Assembly: GCA_965153455.1 (NCBI GenBank) | Contig: OZ234500.1 | Coordinates: 6,572,001-6,636,000 of the forward strand | From: Sphagnum compactum | Lineage: Eukaryota; Bryophyta; Sphagnopsida; Sphagnales | Reading direction: 5' to 3' | Length of the DNA stretch: 64,000 nt | Part shown: piece after piece, positions 11,957 through 24,890 of the stretch | How the letters are laid out: every line of letters starts with the position of its first letter | How positions within the stretch are numbered: the first letter of the stretch is position 1 | The notes under the pieces: generated by a model | Database searches by the model: none | What the model saw: only the letters and a program-made list of their open reading frames with translations | Told to the model about the DNA's origin: nothing | Translations under genes and position numbers: made by a program

Positions 11957-13403
11957 CTCGTATGTTCAAAAGCTGATATTTACCCAAGATTGGTTATATA
12001 AGAGAAAACGCATAACCAATCAAATGCAATAAGTTGTCTAAAATGTAAATTTAAACTTACATTTTTTAAATATAAAGTTCTATTTATCAACCTAGTGAAC
12101 CTGTTCAAAACAATTTAGGTTCTAACTCAATTTTGAAAAGAGACCATTTTCACAATCAAGTTTATAAGGTGGTTTCAACAAAACTTAGAATCTTTGATCT
12201 GGAAACCATAAAACTTGATCAATAACCTGGACCTACTTAAATAATAAAACTTGCCAGCACTAGTTCTAACCTTTGATCCTTAGATTTGGCTCAGGATTCC
12301 GTGACTTCCAAAACAAAGTTCAGAATAAAATAACTACCACTTTTGGGGGTTTTGAAAATTTTGAAAATATGATGGATTGCAGCCATAATCACTTATGGGC
12401 ATGTTATGCCTCAATTTTGAATATTCATAACTTATTCACATGAGCCCCAAACAATATGAAACAACTTGTGAGAGATGTGCTTTTTAATTATTTGCAAAAC
12501 TCTATTGATTGTATGTTGAAAGGCCATGTGATTCCTAAAAAGTGACCCAAAAGTTAAAGTTGCGATCATAAGGCATCCTTCCTAAAACACAATACAAACT
12601 TGGACCATAATCACTCATGAGCTTTGTGTGCAGATAAAACTAACATTTGGCCTTTTCAACCACATGCCCACAGCCAGTGAATCCTTGACTTCTTGCTACC
12701 ACAAGCTGATTAGTTCCAATCTGAAGAACTATTGCCACGAATCTGAGATTCCGATCTGCCCTCATTTCTCTTTTTTCATGGTCAAGACTCCAGGGTTTTT
12801 TAAAAGGATTTTCAATGATAGCCAAGGTGGCCAGGGCTTTCCAGTCCAGAGTTGACATGTGGCAGCCTGTAAAAAAAGTAGGTTGATTTTTTTTAATCAC
12901 ACCATTGTGTGGACAAAAATGAGCATACTTTGTGATTTTTAGTGCTAGAAGGTTGCTGGCTACAAGGTTGTCGTTGCCCTCAGTTTTGGGAGCAACCATA
13001 TGCTCCTACAAGTAAAAAGATGGTGAAAACTTTGAAAACATAATAAAAATTTGGCATCCAAAATATTGAGCAAGTGGAATTTATCTCATATAAACCTTAG
13101 AAATAAAATCTCCCAGGGGAATTGAACCTTGATCCAAATGGATCCTACCCATTGCAGTAAGAAATAAGCTTGCAAAAAAAGAGAGAAAAAGAACTTAGTT
13201 ATTAATTTAGTAAAAATAATAAAGACATACCAACTATCAACAAACACATACCAAACCAACAAGTTACAAACTACAAAGGTAAAATTTTGAAATTTTGAAA
13301 CAAAAAGGGGCTTAGAAAGTGGCATAAAAAGGTTTTTATAGAAAAGTTTTATTGCTTTACTGCCTCTGAACCTTCTTTTGTGTCCATGATCTCATTGCTA
13401 TAG
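11957..13403. other. Intergenic, nothing recognised
   Basis: A 119-codon open frame on the minus strand (12640-12999) overlaps a 75-codon one on the plus strand. Neither shows motifs or splice context that I can support. Confidence 0.5.
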
Positions 13404-15560
13404 ATTATGGGAAATTATGAAAATAATTTGTTTGTGCATACATACACAGTTTCAAGTCCAAATGTGTGGCCATTTGGTTTCTCAACTTGCTCTTAATGAA
13501 GGATATAGTAAAGAAACACCTTTCATCTTCCACACTACCCAAAATCGTAATCATAAAAAGTTTAATGAGCTTTAGCCACTTGGATAGCTTATGAGAAATA
13601 ATTTGATTATTAACAAGCAATGCTGACATCTTTGAAAATGGATTACAATTTATAAATGATTTCATTGCTATTGTAACATTAGACATCATAGTCATCTTGA
13701 AGAAAGATGTTTGCTCATCCAACTTAGCCTCATCAAGTAAAAGAAGAATAAAAACTTGGTTGGGACCAATGTTCCTCACATGAAATTAATGTGCCTTCAA
13801 AATACATAATTGTGCAAGGAATATGTGTTTAGTTTTTGGTTGAAGCTATAACTATAAATAAATAATATTAGTGGCATTCATTATTTTTTGTGATGGAAAC
13901 CTTTTCTCCAATTCTTCAATGAGGCCATGAATAACATTGTTGTATTTCTTTTTAACGTCTTGCACAATCACCATTAACCAATTCACCTTTGAAACCCAAT
14001 TCAAACACCTAGTTAGTGTGTAGTGTTTATACAACATTTTAATTCTTCACATAAAACTGAAATGTTGCATATTCAATCCTTGAAGATGTTTCAATAACCC
14101 AAACATGATGTAAAACATCATTGCAATGGTTCACAATGTCCAGAAATTGATCAAAATCATTACACCAATACCTTGCTTCCTCATCACAATGCATCTGGCA
14201 AAGATCCTTGACAACTCTTGACAACATTAACACGATCACAAATAAAGGCGTCTTGAGTTTGAGCAAACTTAAAAAGACCTTAAACACATCCTAGCATAGG
14301 GATGATGCAAGCATGACCCAAAAGAACTTCAATATTGCAAAGTAGTTCTAGATTTGCCTTGGCAAATTGATTTGACACTTGTTCTTGAAACATTTGAATC
14401 ACCAAGGTCTTATACTTAGTTAGAATTTTCTTGATAGGAAAAATTATGGAGATCCAATGTGCCTTGACATGGTGAAAGATCTTCAAAACTTTATGTTCCA
14501 AAAATTTAATGAACTTACATATGTCCAAAACACACTTAAGGATGTACAATAATAATTTTACACAAATTGTAGCAAAGCTTCAATCTTGGACAAATTAGTG
14601 GTAGCTTGGAAAGTGTTTAAACAACAAGATTGGTTTAGTGGACAACACAATGCACCCCTAGCATGAAGGGGGAATGTTATTCTTTCAACTATGTGATAAC
14701 ACCAGTTTTAGCCCCTTGAAAAACTAACACACCATTAACACCAAAGTTCATTAGTTTGGAAGCCAAATCAAATATTACAAAAACTTCCATATTGTAACAG
14801 GCTTCTCATAATCACCTTAATTAAGTTCTTTGCAATAACATTCAACAACATTTGTCCCAATGTTAGCAAAATAGGTATGCATTTCCAACCTTCAACCACA
14901 TACACATGAATAATAATCCACCTTTGGTAATGCACAGGAATGATTTCATCAATAGACACAAAAATGAACTTTGTTGATTGAACAACTAAATGTGTTTTTG
15001 TGAGCACAAGCTCTTGCATGCATTCAGCCATTGTCCAAGCACTTGTGTCACTATAATGGTGTTGAGGGTTCTTTGGGAATTGTAGAAAATCAAACAATTT
15101 TTTCATGCTTTCGTAATTTATAATTGGGCGCCCATGTTTCAAAAGATGATAAATTGTCACAAATTGCACAAATTTGCATTTGCATTCAAAATTTGATCTA
15201 GCTTGGAGATGATAAAAAACAGAACTCTTAGCATGCAATACTATAAATGGATGTTTGTTCTTGGCATGCTAACTAGACATATTATGATAACATTGACCTT
15301 TTGTTACCTTTGTCTTAGTTGCAAGAGCCTTTTGACGACCTACATGTTTCTAAAAGTTGTCAAACTTGGGGACAAATAACTTTTCATGTTTTTCTACATC
15401 AGTACAAATTCTCCATCTCACCATTGACAACTTCCAATTAGACCAACAATTGTTTCTGGCTAAGGTAATTTGGTAACCCAAACATTTTGAAAAATTCGAC
15501 TAAATTCCCATTCAAGTCTCCTAGGTTTCTCATAAGGATTAAAAGGACCAAGATTTGTGA
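13404..15560 (-). pseudogene. hAT transposase relic, ZNF862-like type
   Basis: Read on the minus strand, fragments in shifting frames follow the order of a hAT-superfamily transposase of the ZNF862-like kind. From about 15560 there is an N-terminal zinc-binding-like stretch with VRWRICTDVEKHEKLF and FVPKFDNF. Next come KFVQFVTIYHLLKHGRP and SDTSAWTMAECMQELVL (about 15180-15000), then a catalytic-core region with FIFVSIDEI, FVVHC-like and LELLCNIEVLLGHA motifs (about 14950-14290). LTRCLNWVSKVNW follows (about 14000). The C-terminal dimerisation signature LGSVEDERCFFTISFIKSKL lies at about 13530-13470. Stops and frameshifts occur throughout, so it is dead. The family assignment is from remembered motifs and has not been searched. 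Confidence 0.8.
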
Positions 15561-18064
15561 AAGCATGAGCTTCTTCCCTAGTAGTAATAGTGCTAAAGGA
15601 ACAAGTTGTAGACATGTCGACACATCAAGATTTCAAGGTTTTGCTGTAGTGTAATAGTCAAACCATGCCTTGATGACTGTTTAACAACAAACACATTGAC
15701 AACATGCTTGGGAAAAAATGGTGAAATTAAAAATTTGTTAGAGGTTTCAAAGAAACCATATGTCATATTGGAAGTAATACCTCATAACGAAAGCACAACA
15801 CAAAAGTACATTGAATTTCAAACTTGCACAAGGTGTAAGCAAGATAAAGTGAACAATTTGATTACCTTGTCAAAAGTGGAACAAGTAGATTTTAAATAAC
15901 AACAAAACCCATTATAAAATTATGAAACATTGAATGTTTTCATTTCAATGATTAAATATAATATATGGTTACACTAATGCGCATTGATTTTCATATTTCA
16001 AATTGTAAAAGTAGGTTTTAAGTAGGTTTTTCAAAATACAAGTAGTTTTTTACATCTACTTTTCATTATGGGCTTTTGGTTTCAAGTAGGAGAAAATAAG
16101 TTCTTACTTAAAGGAAATAAATTTTTTTTTGATCACTTTCTAAAACATATGTTGAGTTTCATTTCCTAACTTATGACATATCAATTTCATTAATTTTTCT
16201 AACCAAAAAGTAGGTTTGAACATGTATTTTTCAATTGGTTTCAAATGTACTTTTAAAAATTAAGTTGCTTTTTATTTTTTTAGAATTAGATTCTTATAAA
16301 CTTAATAGAACAAACTAATGCTATTTGACACATACTTTCACTTAATTTGATGTTACTTTATGGTAGTTATATGAGTAGTGAAGGGTTAAAGTGAAAACGT
16401 TTACTTTTTTTGTATATTTTATCTTACTTTGACCCCATAATACGTAGGATGTGAGAAGAAATTTATAACAACTTGTAGTTTTTTGAGCTTACAATGTTAC
16501 ACAATAATTCAATTCATAAGCGAGGACAGAACTTTTGAATTAATCCAAGAATCGACAATAGAACCAATGATCATTGAGTTCAACATTTAGAACTCTGGTT
16601 ATAGTAATTGTCAACATACCTAGGCATGTGTAGGTGCCATGAACTTGAACCTTGTTACATTATTGCAAGTTGTAGCAACCCCAATCAAGATTCATATTTT
16701 CAAAAGAAATTCATTGGGTTTTATAATCCAACAATCAACATTTGTGGGTAATAGCTTGATGATTGATCTTGTATCCACCTTGAGTAATGCACCAAGGTCC
16801 AAGTAGTGAACACCTTGAACAAAGTTTTGAAGACAAAATCACAAAGAATTGAAATCCAAATGCTTAAAGCTTCAAAACAATTTAATAATAGACCCTATCC
16901 ACATCCTGGAGGGGATGCTAGTAAAAAAAAGTAGAAAATATGTGAATAAAAAGATAGGGTGCAATATATTGGTTGTTGAGTAGAAATTGTAAGTTAATTA
17001 ATTTAAAAATAGGGTACATTTAATAATCAATTTAATTATAATATAGGGTAGTTAATAAATTGAAATAATTGATTGTAATTAATATAAGGTGGCTTTAATA
17101 TGTATATATTTGAAAATTAAATAATAATAGGGTGATAAATAATAGGTTGGACAATTATCTAATACTCCTTTTAAAAATAATTGTTTGACGCACTTAGATC
17201 CCAAACTTTACATTAAATGTCCCCCAGTGTCAACACAAAATGAAAATCTAGATGCTTCAAAACAAATACCCTATCATCATTCCAAAATCCAAATAAATTT
17301 TCAAATTGATTCTAATGATTAAAAAATCATTAAACCTTCAACTTTGTAGATAGTAGGTGGCTACGTATGTATTCATGAAAACGAAAGGGGTGCAAAGCTT
17401 TGAATAAAGCTTTTGCAAAAGGTGGTGAGTTGCAATGGAAGACTCTCCAAAATAAAATAAAATCCTTAATTATTGCACATCAAAACCCAGCATTTGAGGG
17501 TTTGCACAAAATGCGATTCATGGCAACGAACTTAAATTGTTTGTTAAAATCTTGACCCTAAACTTAAAGCAATGTCAATTCCTAATGAATTTGACAAAAT
17601 TTGTAACCCAAAATCATAATGAGGAAGTTGAATCGCAATTTTTTGGGTCAAAAATATGTGAAATTTTGCCATTAAAAAAAACCTTGCAAGAGTCAAGTAT
17701 ATAAACAAATGTTTTTAATTCTCTAATTAAGTCTATTACTTTGAATCAAAATACATCTAGGTATAATTTTCATCAGCTATATCATGATTCACAGTTTGAT
17801 TACATATATATAACCAAATTTAAGTAAGGAACCAAATCATGATAATTTAAATGAGTGTGCACTACAAAATTTCAGTCCAAAGCTGAATGTAGGGTGAGGT
17901 CATTTACATTTCTATAAAAATGATGTCAGTTTGACATAAGGTTGTTTGTTACTCCGGAGGTAAATTTGGTAAATATTGCAAAAAATTAGGCCCAAAAAAA
18001 CAAATCAAATTAAAATTAAGCCCTAAACCTTAAACAGTGTGCATTAAGATTAATGAATTAACAG
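15561..18064. other. Intergenic, very AT-rich
   Basis: No gene recognised. Between 16962 and 17150 the motif ATAGGGT or a close variant recurs about every 40 bases (near 16962, 17008, 17043, 17083 and 17128) in a TTAATTA-rich background, suggesting a decayed short tandem repeat. Confidence 0.5.
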
Positions 18065-18350
18065 GATCTCCTTCATTCATAAAACATCCCCTAATCAGCT
18101 ACGTTGTGTATAATCAAGAATGGAATCAAGTCTTCATCCATAAATCACTTCCAGATCTGCTATGTGGGGTCTAGAACGGGACCTCCTTCATCGACGAATC
18201 ATTCACCAGGATGATCTAAGTTGTGTATAGAATGGGTGAATGTCCTTCATCCGTAAGTCATTTCCTGATCGGCTATGTCGTGCATACAAGGGGGAACTCC
18301 TTGGCTCATTCCCTCATCACGTGTTGTGGATCTTAGAAATTGGAACTCCT
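18065..18350. repeat. Minisatellite, about 5 units of 53-63 bp
   Basis: Units begin CTCCTTCATTCATAAA or a variant near 18067, 18130, 18183, 18242 and 18298. Each carries a central ATCAGCTACGTTGTGTAT-like segment. The units are diverged. The array lies about 300 bases beyond the stop codon of the minus-strand bHLH gene. Confidence 0.65.
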
Positions 18351-18658
18351 TAGCCGAGTTCCACCCTAACTTACTTTTTGATTTTGCAAACATATTTCTC
18401 ACACCCAAGATTGTTTCCCAAGTCTCAATGGGAGTATAAAAGGTCAAAATTATAATAACAAACCACCTGGACCAATCAATATGTCTGATCAATCAAGAGT
18501 AGGTGTTAGGTTGTGCAGTGGTTTTTGCCAACTACAACATCCTGTGCAAAAATGCTGACCCAAACAACTTACAGTTTACTGAGTCAAAATGGCAAGTGTT
18601 TTTCATTGTTCTTCATCCAAAACATGCTGTGTAGCGCACTGATGGAGATGTTCCTAGT

Positions 18659-19288
18659 TCATGTTCCCTTACTCTTCGATCCGTCTCCTGGTAGTAATTG
18701 CATCTCGGAAGTTGTGGATGGAGTATTACGGCTGTCAAGAACTAACATTGTCTCCAACTTCTCTTTCACCACGCTGGAAAGCCGAGTCAGTTGCTGTGAA
18801 CTTGAAGAACCAACGGGCACCTGAATAATTCCACAACACACACACAAATTGATTCAACAATTGCTGACATGTTAGTACTAGATTTGTGAAGAAGACAAAA
18901 CATTTCAAATAGTTCCATGTTATGTTCAAGAGCGTTGTGCACACCCTAGGACTAAACTACACAATGCTAGAGTTTTGGCTCTTTTCAACTGTGTTTCAGC
19001 TATGTATATTTGAGCCAAATATAAACTGCTTATTTAATAACAAGTTATATTTAAATTCATTCAAAGAATTCTTCTTATATGAAAAATTAAATTTTTTGTG
19101 AAAAAGGATATCTTGAGGGTTTTTTCTTGAACAAAAGTGCCCAAAAGTCGTTGAATAAAGTAATTCCGTTGTCTCGTTTGTGAACATTTGGACCTAGAGG
19201 TTGATCTCCTCTGCAAAATGTGGAATTTTAAAGCTTGCTCACGAAGTACATATCAAATTTCACAAACTGAATTATGAAGTTACAATGC

Positions 19289-19335
<47 letters not shown>

Positions 19336-22300
19336 GGATGTATATATATACTATTGCGTGACATGCATGCTGCATATATGCAACTGCACTAGCTAGCAAT
19401 ATGTTAAAAGCAGTAGTACATCACTCTGGTAGTTTGTCCAGAAATCATTATGCAGAGAAAGTATTCATCTAGGGTCACATTAAGAATTAGTACACCTGAG
19501 TGCAGTTTTGTGTGGGTTTTTTTAAATATAATTGAATACTTACTAGAACTCTGACAGAAATTTGCATACGGCCGTTGTTGAGATTGCCGGATGACAGTGA
19601 GTCCAGATCCAGTCCCAAGTCTTGTACCACACTTAAGACCTGTATCAACGATTGAGGGTTGTTGTAGGGGGTCTCCACTTCGATGACTAGCTGTCCTGCA
19701 ACATTACTACTGATTCCAGTATTAGTACCGGCGCTCATGGCACCATGAGCAGCAGCTTCAGTGCCCGCTAATTCAAATTGTCTGAAGCTCACGGCTACTG
19801 TTGTTGTATTGTTGATTGAACTGCTGGACGGATGAGTAGTTGCTGCTGCTGCTGCTTCCGATCGCAACTGCTGCTGCGCCTGAGCTAATTCTGCAGCAGC
19901 AGTACTACTACTTGGTCCTGCACCAGAAGTTACAGCTGGAGCTTGACGAACTGCTGGACCATGGGTTGAAGCTGCTGCTGTACTAGTGGATCCGGCCATT
20001 TCCAGCCCTGCAATCTGCTCCTTGAGCTGGCGGATATAATCAATCGTATTTGTGAGAACTGATAAGTTGTCCTTCTGCACATGATCCACAAAACATGCAT
20101 GATTAAACGAGTTTCACAACAAGTTTTGGTACAATTCCCTGTGTGCAATGTGCGAAGGCTCTCAGTTATCCCTCTTAGAAATCCCGAGCTTAGAATTCCA
20201 ATGTCAAAGGGAAATTTCGTTTCCTCTCCAATAGTTGCTTTCCAACCAGGGAAATTTACCAACAATTCCCCTTTGACATTGGTTCACAGTACCCTTCTAG
20301 ATGACATAATTGAATTTTCCCTGTAAGGCTGGCTCCCTGGGAATGTTGCAAAACTCCGTGTGTTACACAACTCCGTGTTAAGTACTTGCGTTTTTTAGTC
20401 TATTCTTGGAAGTAAAGTTAGACAATTGTCCTCCAAGGGAGCCATCCAAGAGCTCCTTGTGTGTACATAATATTGTGTACCTTCTTTGTGGTCGGGACTA
20501 TGCTACACAGAGTGTTGATCTTTTCTTTGAACTTGAACCGCCGATCTCGCTCTGCCAGCATGTGCTTTTGTGCAATTTGCGCTTGCTCCTCAATCCAACC
20601 TGGACTGTAATACTGCTGATCTGCAGACACATGAGTATCGCCTTGCATGAAGGATCCCCCAGCTGCACCCGCGGGATTCATACTGCTGCCGGCTGCTGTA
20701 GCACCCAATTGTAGCCGCCTCTTCATTTTGTCGGATTCTTGTATCCTGGGACATAGGTCCTTAATCCATAGCTCAATCATCGGCTGTCGTGGTTTGGAGG
20801 GTCCAGCGATATTTCCCGTATCTCTGGAATCGTCTAATCTCCGTAGTTTTGAATTTCGACTGATAGGTTCGAAGGACTTGAAAGGTGAGTACAGATTTAC
20901 TGCTGCTGCTCTACTTCTAACAGTTGATTCACTAGGATTTCCAAGCTGCTGATCTACCGCCCTTGCACTAGCTGCTGGTGGCATTCTAGTATCTCCTGCT
21001 AATTGAGCTAGCATGCCTTGACGTACATGAGAAGAAGGATCTGCAGGTGCTAACGGTAGTCCTGCAGCTTGTAGACGGTTCATTGAACTACTAGGAGCTG
21101 CTACTAAAGCGGTGGTGGATGCTGCGGACAACTCCGGAGTTTGCATTCTTTGGTATGGAGTACTGGCAGACTGGTGCTGTCCCGGGAGCTGATCATATGG
21201 TAAAACGTTATGGAAGGCCGGTGTGGCACTAACTGGCATCGCGGGATATTGAGTCGTTGTAGTAAACATGGTCGCCGCCGCAGCAGCAGGAGGCTGACCA
21301 AGCTGCATAGGGTCATGTGCCATAACTAGCGAATCTAAAGTGGAGCGCTGCATGAAACTGGACATTTGCATCTGAGCGTCATCAATATCACTCAAGGATG
21401 CCCACAGATTCAGCATCATATCCGTCGGCACCCCACCAGTTGCTTCAGCATCGCTACTTGGAGTTGAAACCGATTCCAGTTGAAAATTCTCCTGCTGCTG
21501 CTGCGCGACTGCTAGTTCCTCCTCATCTCGACCTGCAGCACCATCACGAGGAATTGCTCCTGACGATGAGACGACGACGTGAGCCCCAATTAATTCGGCT
21601 ACTTCAGCATGAGTTGCAAACCATGAACTCATGGCCGCATGAGCCGAAGGCCCCAACAAATGACTGGCAGCTGCGCCAGCTGCTAGTTCTTCTGCAAAAT
21701 CGTCTAGTTCATACACCTGAAGCTCATCATCAGAAGACGGATTGCCAGCAGCAGCGGCTGGTAATTCCGTAACTAGACGCTCTAGCTGCCCGCTAACTCT
21801 CGCTCTCTCATATTCAACTCCAGCTTCTAGACCATAGCTGGGGCCGGCAGGTGAATTCGCTGAGGAAGGATCAAAAGGCTGGGAGGTCCCACCTGCTGCA
21901 AGAAGCTGCTGCTCTCTAGATCCGGACGCAAAGGCAAGCAGGGCTTGCAGCAATCCGCTCGATTCCTGTTTCTACATGACGCATAAAAGAGTGTCAGCAG
22001 GCAGGATGCTTCCTAATACCCGGATTATTAAAAATTATTACTCGATCAAAGAGAAGGGAACACTAATTAATTAACTAGTTACGGTCTAGGGTTTAGGGTT
22101 TTAGGAACTAATTAATAAGGTTTGATCCGGTCACGGCTCTTACCGGAGACTTCCGTCTTCCACACGAGATGATTCATCAAAGGGAGCTAGCTATAGCGCA
22201 CATGGGTCATGTGAGACAAAACTGGGGACCTCACGCGCATCGCAACAAACGAATCCCGGAATTAAAAAAACCACGTGTGCAACAGCATTCAAGCTGACGT

Positions 22301-24443
22301 AAAGCACAGGGTCCGCTTTTATGAACTTTCTGCTCATGTTCAGAACGTGTTCCACGGTTGTCCGTATTGTATAGTTTGTGGGCGGGACGCGGGCATTTTC
22401 TAGACAGGCTTTTTTCCTTCACAGACTTATTACCGGAGCATACATGGTCGGAGTACAAACACGCAGAAAGGTCCGACAAGTGGCGGTTCTCATCAAAGGG
22501 AAGTAGGATTTTGTATTGCTTACCAGTTGAGTGGAGGCTAGTTCCAGGCAGTACATGTTGCCGTCGGTTCCAAGTCCCGGGAGGCACACGATTGTCTGTT
22601 GAACAACAAGTATAAGCAACACTAAATTATGCCGAGTGTTGGGCCTGCAGCTGCTGTCATAAACTGCAGCAATCAGCTTTCAACAGATCACACTGCAGCA
22701 TCACTAAATTGATCTGATCACTAGAAGAACAGAAAAATTTCCTAGCTGAACTCGAGATCAACAGTAGCTGTATGACTGCTTAAAACTTCGACTTGTTCAA
22801 GATTGCACAGTCGACTCCATGAAATCGTGAAGAGGTCTACAAGATAGAATTGTTTGCGAGCTGCTTGCAGAGGTTGATCACGAAGACATGGCCCGGGTTG
22901 CAGTTTTTTCTCACCTTAATTCCTAATTCCTGCTGTCCGTAAGATTTCGTATATTCATGAAGAATCCCCATGTTCACAAACCACAAACAACACACAAACG
23001 ATGAATCATCAGTGCATATTCGATCTCGAGTCATGCTCTTGAAAGAGCTCAGCTCAGATTCATTCAGGCTGCAACTAGCATCCCAGCAGGACTCTGGAAC
23101 TAGATTCTATACAAACATAAACAGAGACGCTGAAGCCGAATTCAAGGAATTCCCGAGGAAGAGATAAGAGCGAATTGCCGTCTTGCGGCCTGGAGATTAT
23201 TCTTTTTGCTAACAATTACGCGCGGCACAAAAGGAAAAACTCAGTTCAGACCCATCTTGGGATAGTACTGAAGTGTGCATAACAAAATAAAATAAATCGA
23301 GTAAATTGTGTGGATTGTCATCAATGCGCAATTTGGAGTGTGTGTGGATCAGTCATGTGTCCATGATGATCAAACGCGACCTGCAAGAACTGGTCTTTCC
23401 GCTCGTCGGTAGGCAATCGCGGTTGGTTGCTTGTCCACCAAAGAGGGGCTTGATCGTAAACGGCCCTGGCTGCATACCTACAGTCATTCGACAATGTCAC
23501 AAGTAAACGAATGGTGTGTACTGTGTGGGCAATGATAGCTAGCCAGCGGGATGATCGCCGAACAACTGAAATTTTCTTGAATGCGTAAATGTCGCGAATG
23601 CAGTAAAATAAGAAAGAAAAGCGACTAGCTAGATCTTCCTAGAACTAAATTCTAAAGTCTTCAATTTCTCGATCAACAAGCATAATGATACACGCACAGA
23701 CAATTGCTAGAATTTATCTAAGGAAGGACCAGGCTTATCAGCCTTGGCCTTGTCAAGTCGCTTTAGTCACGTCTGTTTTGACGCCACAGTAACCCAGCGA
23801 TTCAGCTAGTATTGCTAGTCGGGACCAGATGAAATTGCAGATTAAATTTTCAAGGAAATTTAGCAGCTGTCACAGATCAGCGAGCTATATATATATACAC
23901 ATACAAGAGGTGCTCAAGACTTACCCGGAATTCGAACTCCTGAAAACGCAGGACCTGTAAACAGAGGAGAAAATTGGTGCAATTCTTCGACTATATTCCG
24001 GATGGAACGAGGAGCTCCTATCATTGAAGTAGCCCCGGTGCCATACTAGAGCCCTACTGCATCATGGTTAGGCATCAATTATGATTACCAAGGAAGGAAG
24101 TTGCAAAAGAAATTGTAAAGACCTAATGCTTGCAGTTCGAGAAGGAAAATGAATTAGCTGAGCTCTGCGAGTTCCGGGCGGCATCACCAATTCTACTAAA
24201 ACCTCAACATCGTCAGAGAGCTGGTCAATTAGACGTGCGCAATCAAATATCGAAAAGCTCAACAATTCAATTTCTACTGGAGTTCATAACTTACGGCGTA
24301 TGAGGAGTTAGCTTCCAAATGACAATATAATCGATCCACGACCAATTTTGAACTAGCGCTTGAAACCGTTCCTCCCAATTGAACTCGCCGTTATCCCCGT
24401 GACCTGCAAGTTCACTAGCTGCAGCAGCTGCGGACGTAGCCAT
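18659..24443 (-). CDS. bHLH transcription factor with MYC-type N-terminus and ACT-like C-terminus (subgroup III, IIIf-like)
   Basis: Probably a nuclear DNA-binding regulator. Proposed exons: 24443-24295, 23954-23925 (30 bases), 23477-23381, 22932-22915 (18 bases), 22595-22524, 21971-20481, 20074-19544 and 18820-18659. All join in phase, giving about 849 residues. The N-terminus (residues 1-122) has NWEERFQALVQNW, IVIWKL, GYAARAV and QELGIKTIVCLPG, as in the bHLH-MYC_N domain of GL3/TT8/MYC proteins, but is shorter than usual. A long linker rich in Ala, Gln and Ser fills exon 6. The bHLH spans residues 592-645; its basic region HMLAERDRR keeps the H-E-R residues for E-box contact. The loop is split by an intron at TKK|KDNLSVL, a conserved plant position. 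An ACT-like domain lies at 744-796. The exon 3 donor (GTCGCG) is weak, so exons 3-4 are least certain. Subgroup III relatives such as AMS are an alternative to IIIf. Confidence 0.85.
19294..19335. repeat. (GT)n/(GTAT)n microsatellite in the last intron of the bHLH gene
   Basis: A pure GT dinucleotide run passes into GTATGTATGTATGTA. It lies in the last intron (18821-19543). Confidence 0.9.
20198..20282. repeat. Inverted repeat inside the bHLH-loop intron
   Basis: Arms 20198-20216 and 20264-20282 are 19 bases long with one mismatch (CCAATGTCAAAGGG at the outer left). The spacer is 47 bases. It lies in the intron that splits the bHLH loop (20075-20480). Confidence 0.7.
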
Positions 24444-24679
24444 CAAAGATTCAATCCTGAGCTACTGCTCTAGCTAGTAGTTGGCCTCAAGTCCCTTGAG
24501 TAGTACTACCTGTTCTCAAGAGTCTTCAAAATCAGAATCTTGTCCCAGCAGCAGCAGCAGAATATCTGATCATCATCCTTCCCCACACACGAGTAACCCG
24601 CATCATCTTCATCGTAGCTAATAATCAGTCTGGAAGCTAAACTCGCACTTCGTCCGCGACCCCACTAGCTAGCGCTCTT
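24444..24679 (-). promoter_or_regulatory. Immediate upstream and leader region of the bHLH gene
   Basis: Directly upstream of the proposed ATG, with a short CTG/CAG repeat near 24545-24560. No convincing TATA box was found, so this is named by position only. Confidence 0.35.
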
Positions 24680-24890
24680 GATTAATCGCCAGCGACTTGA
24701 CTAGGAGTGCCCTCGATTAATCCTCCGCAACTACCTCGACGGCTACTAGGGCACTCGATTTATCCTCCCCCGCTCGACTACGAGTCGCACACTCGATTAA
24801 TCCTGCGCGACGATCTCGACTACTAGCTAGGGCACTGGATTAATCCTCCTTGACGCTCTGTGACTACTAGCACATTCGATTAATCCTCCG
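24680..24890. repeat. Minisatellite upstream of the bHLH gene, 6 units of about 40 bp
   Basis: The core GATTAATCCTCC or a close variant begins at 24680, 24715, 24757, 24795, 24838 and 24878 (spacings 35, 42, 38, 43, 40). Between cores are CTCGACTACTAGGGCACTC-like segments. The array lies about 240-440 bases upstream of the proposed start codon, so it may be in the promoter or an untranslated leader. Confidence 0.75.

Noticed and set aside
12640-12999. 119-codon minus-strand open frame
   Set aside because: No domain recognised, and base composition is like non-coding neighbours.
22231-22587. 118-codon minus-strand open frame as a bHLH exon
   Set aside because: A different frame over 22595-22524 gives the conserved TIVCLPG motif with good splice sites, so this one is a shadow.
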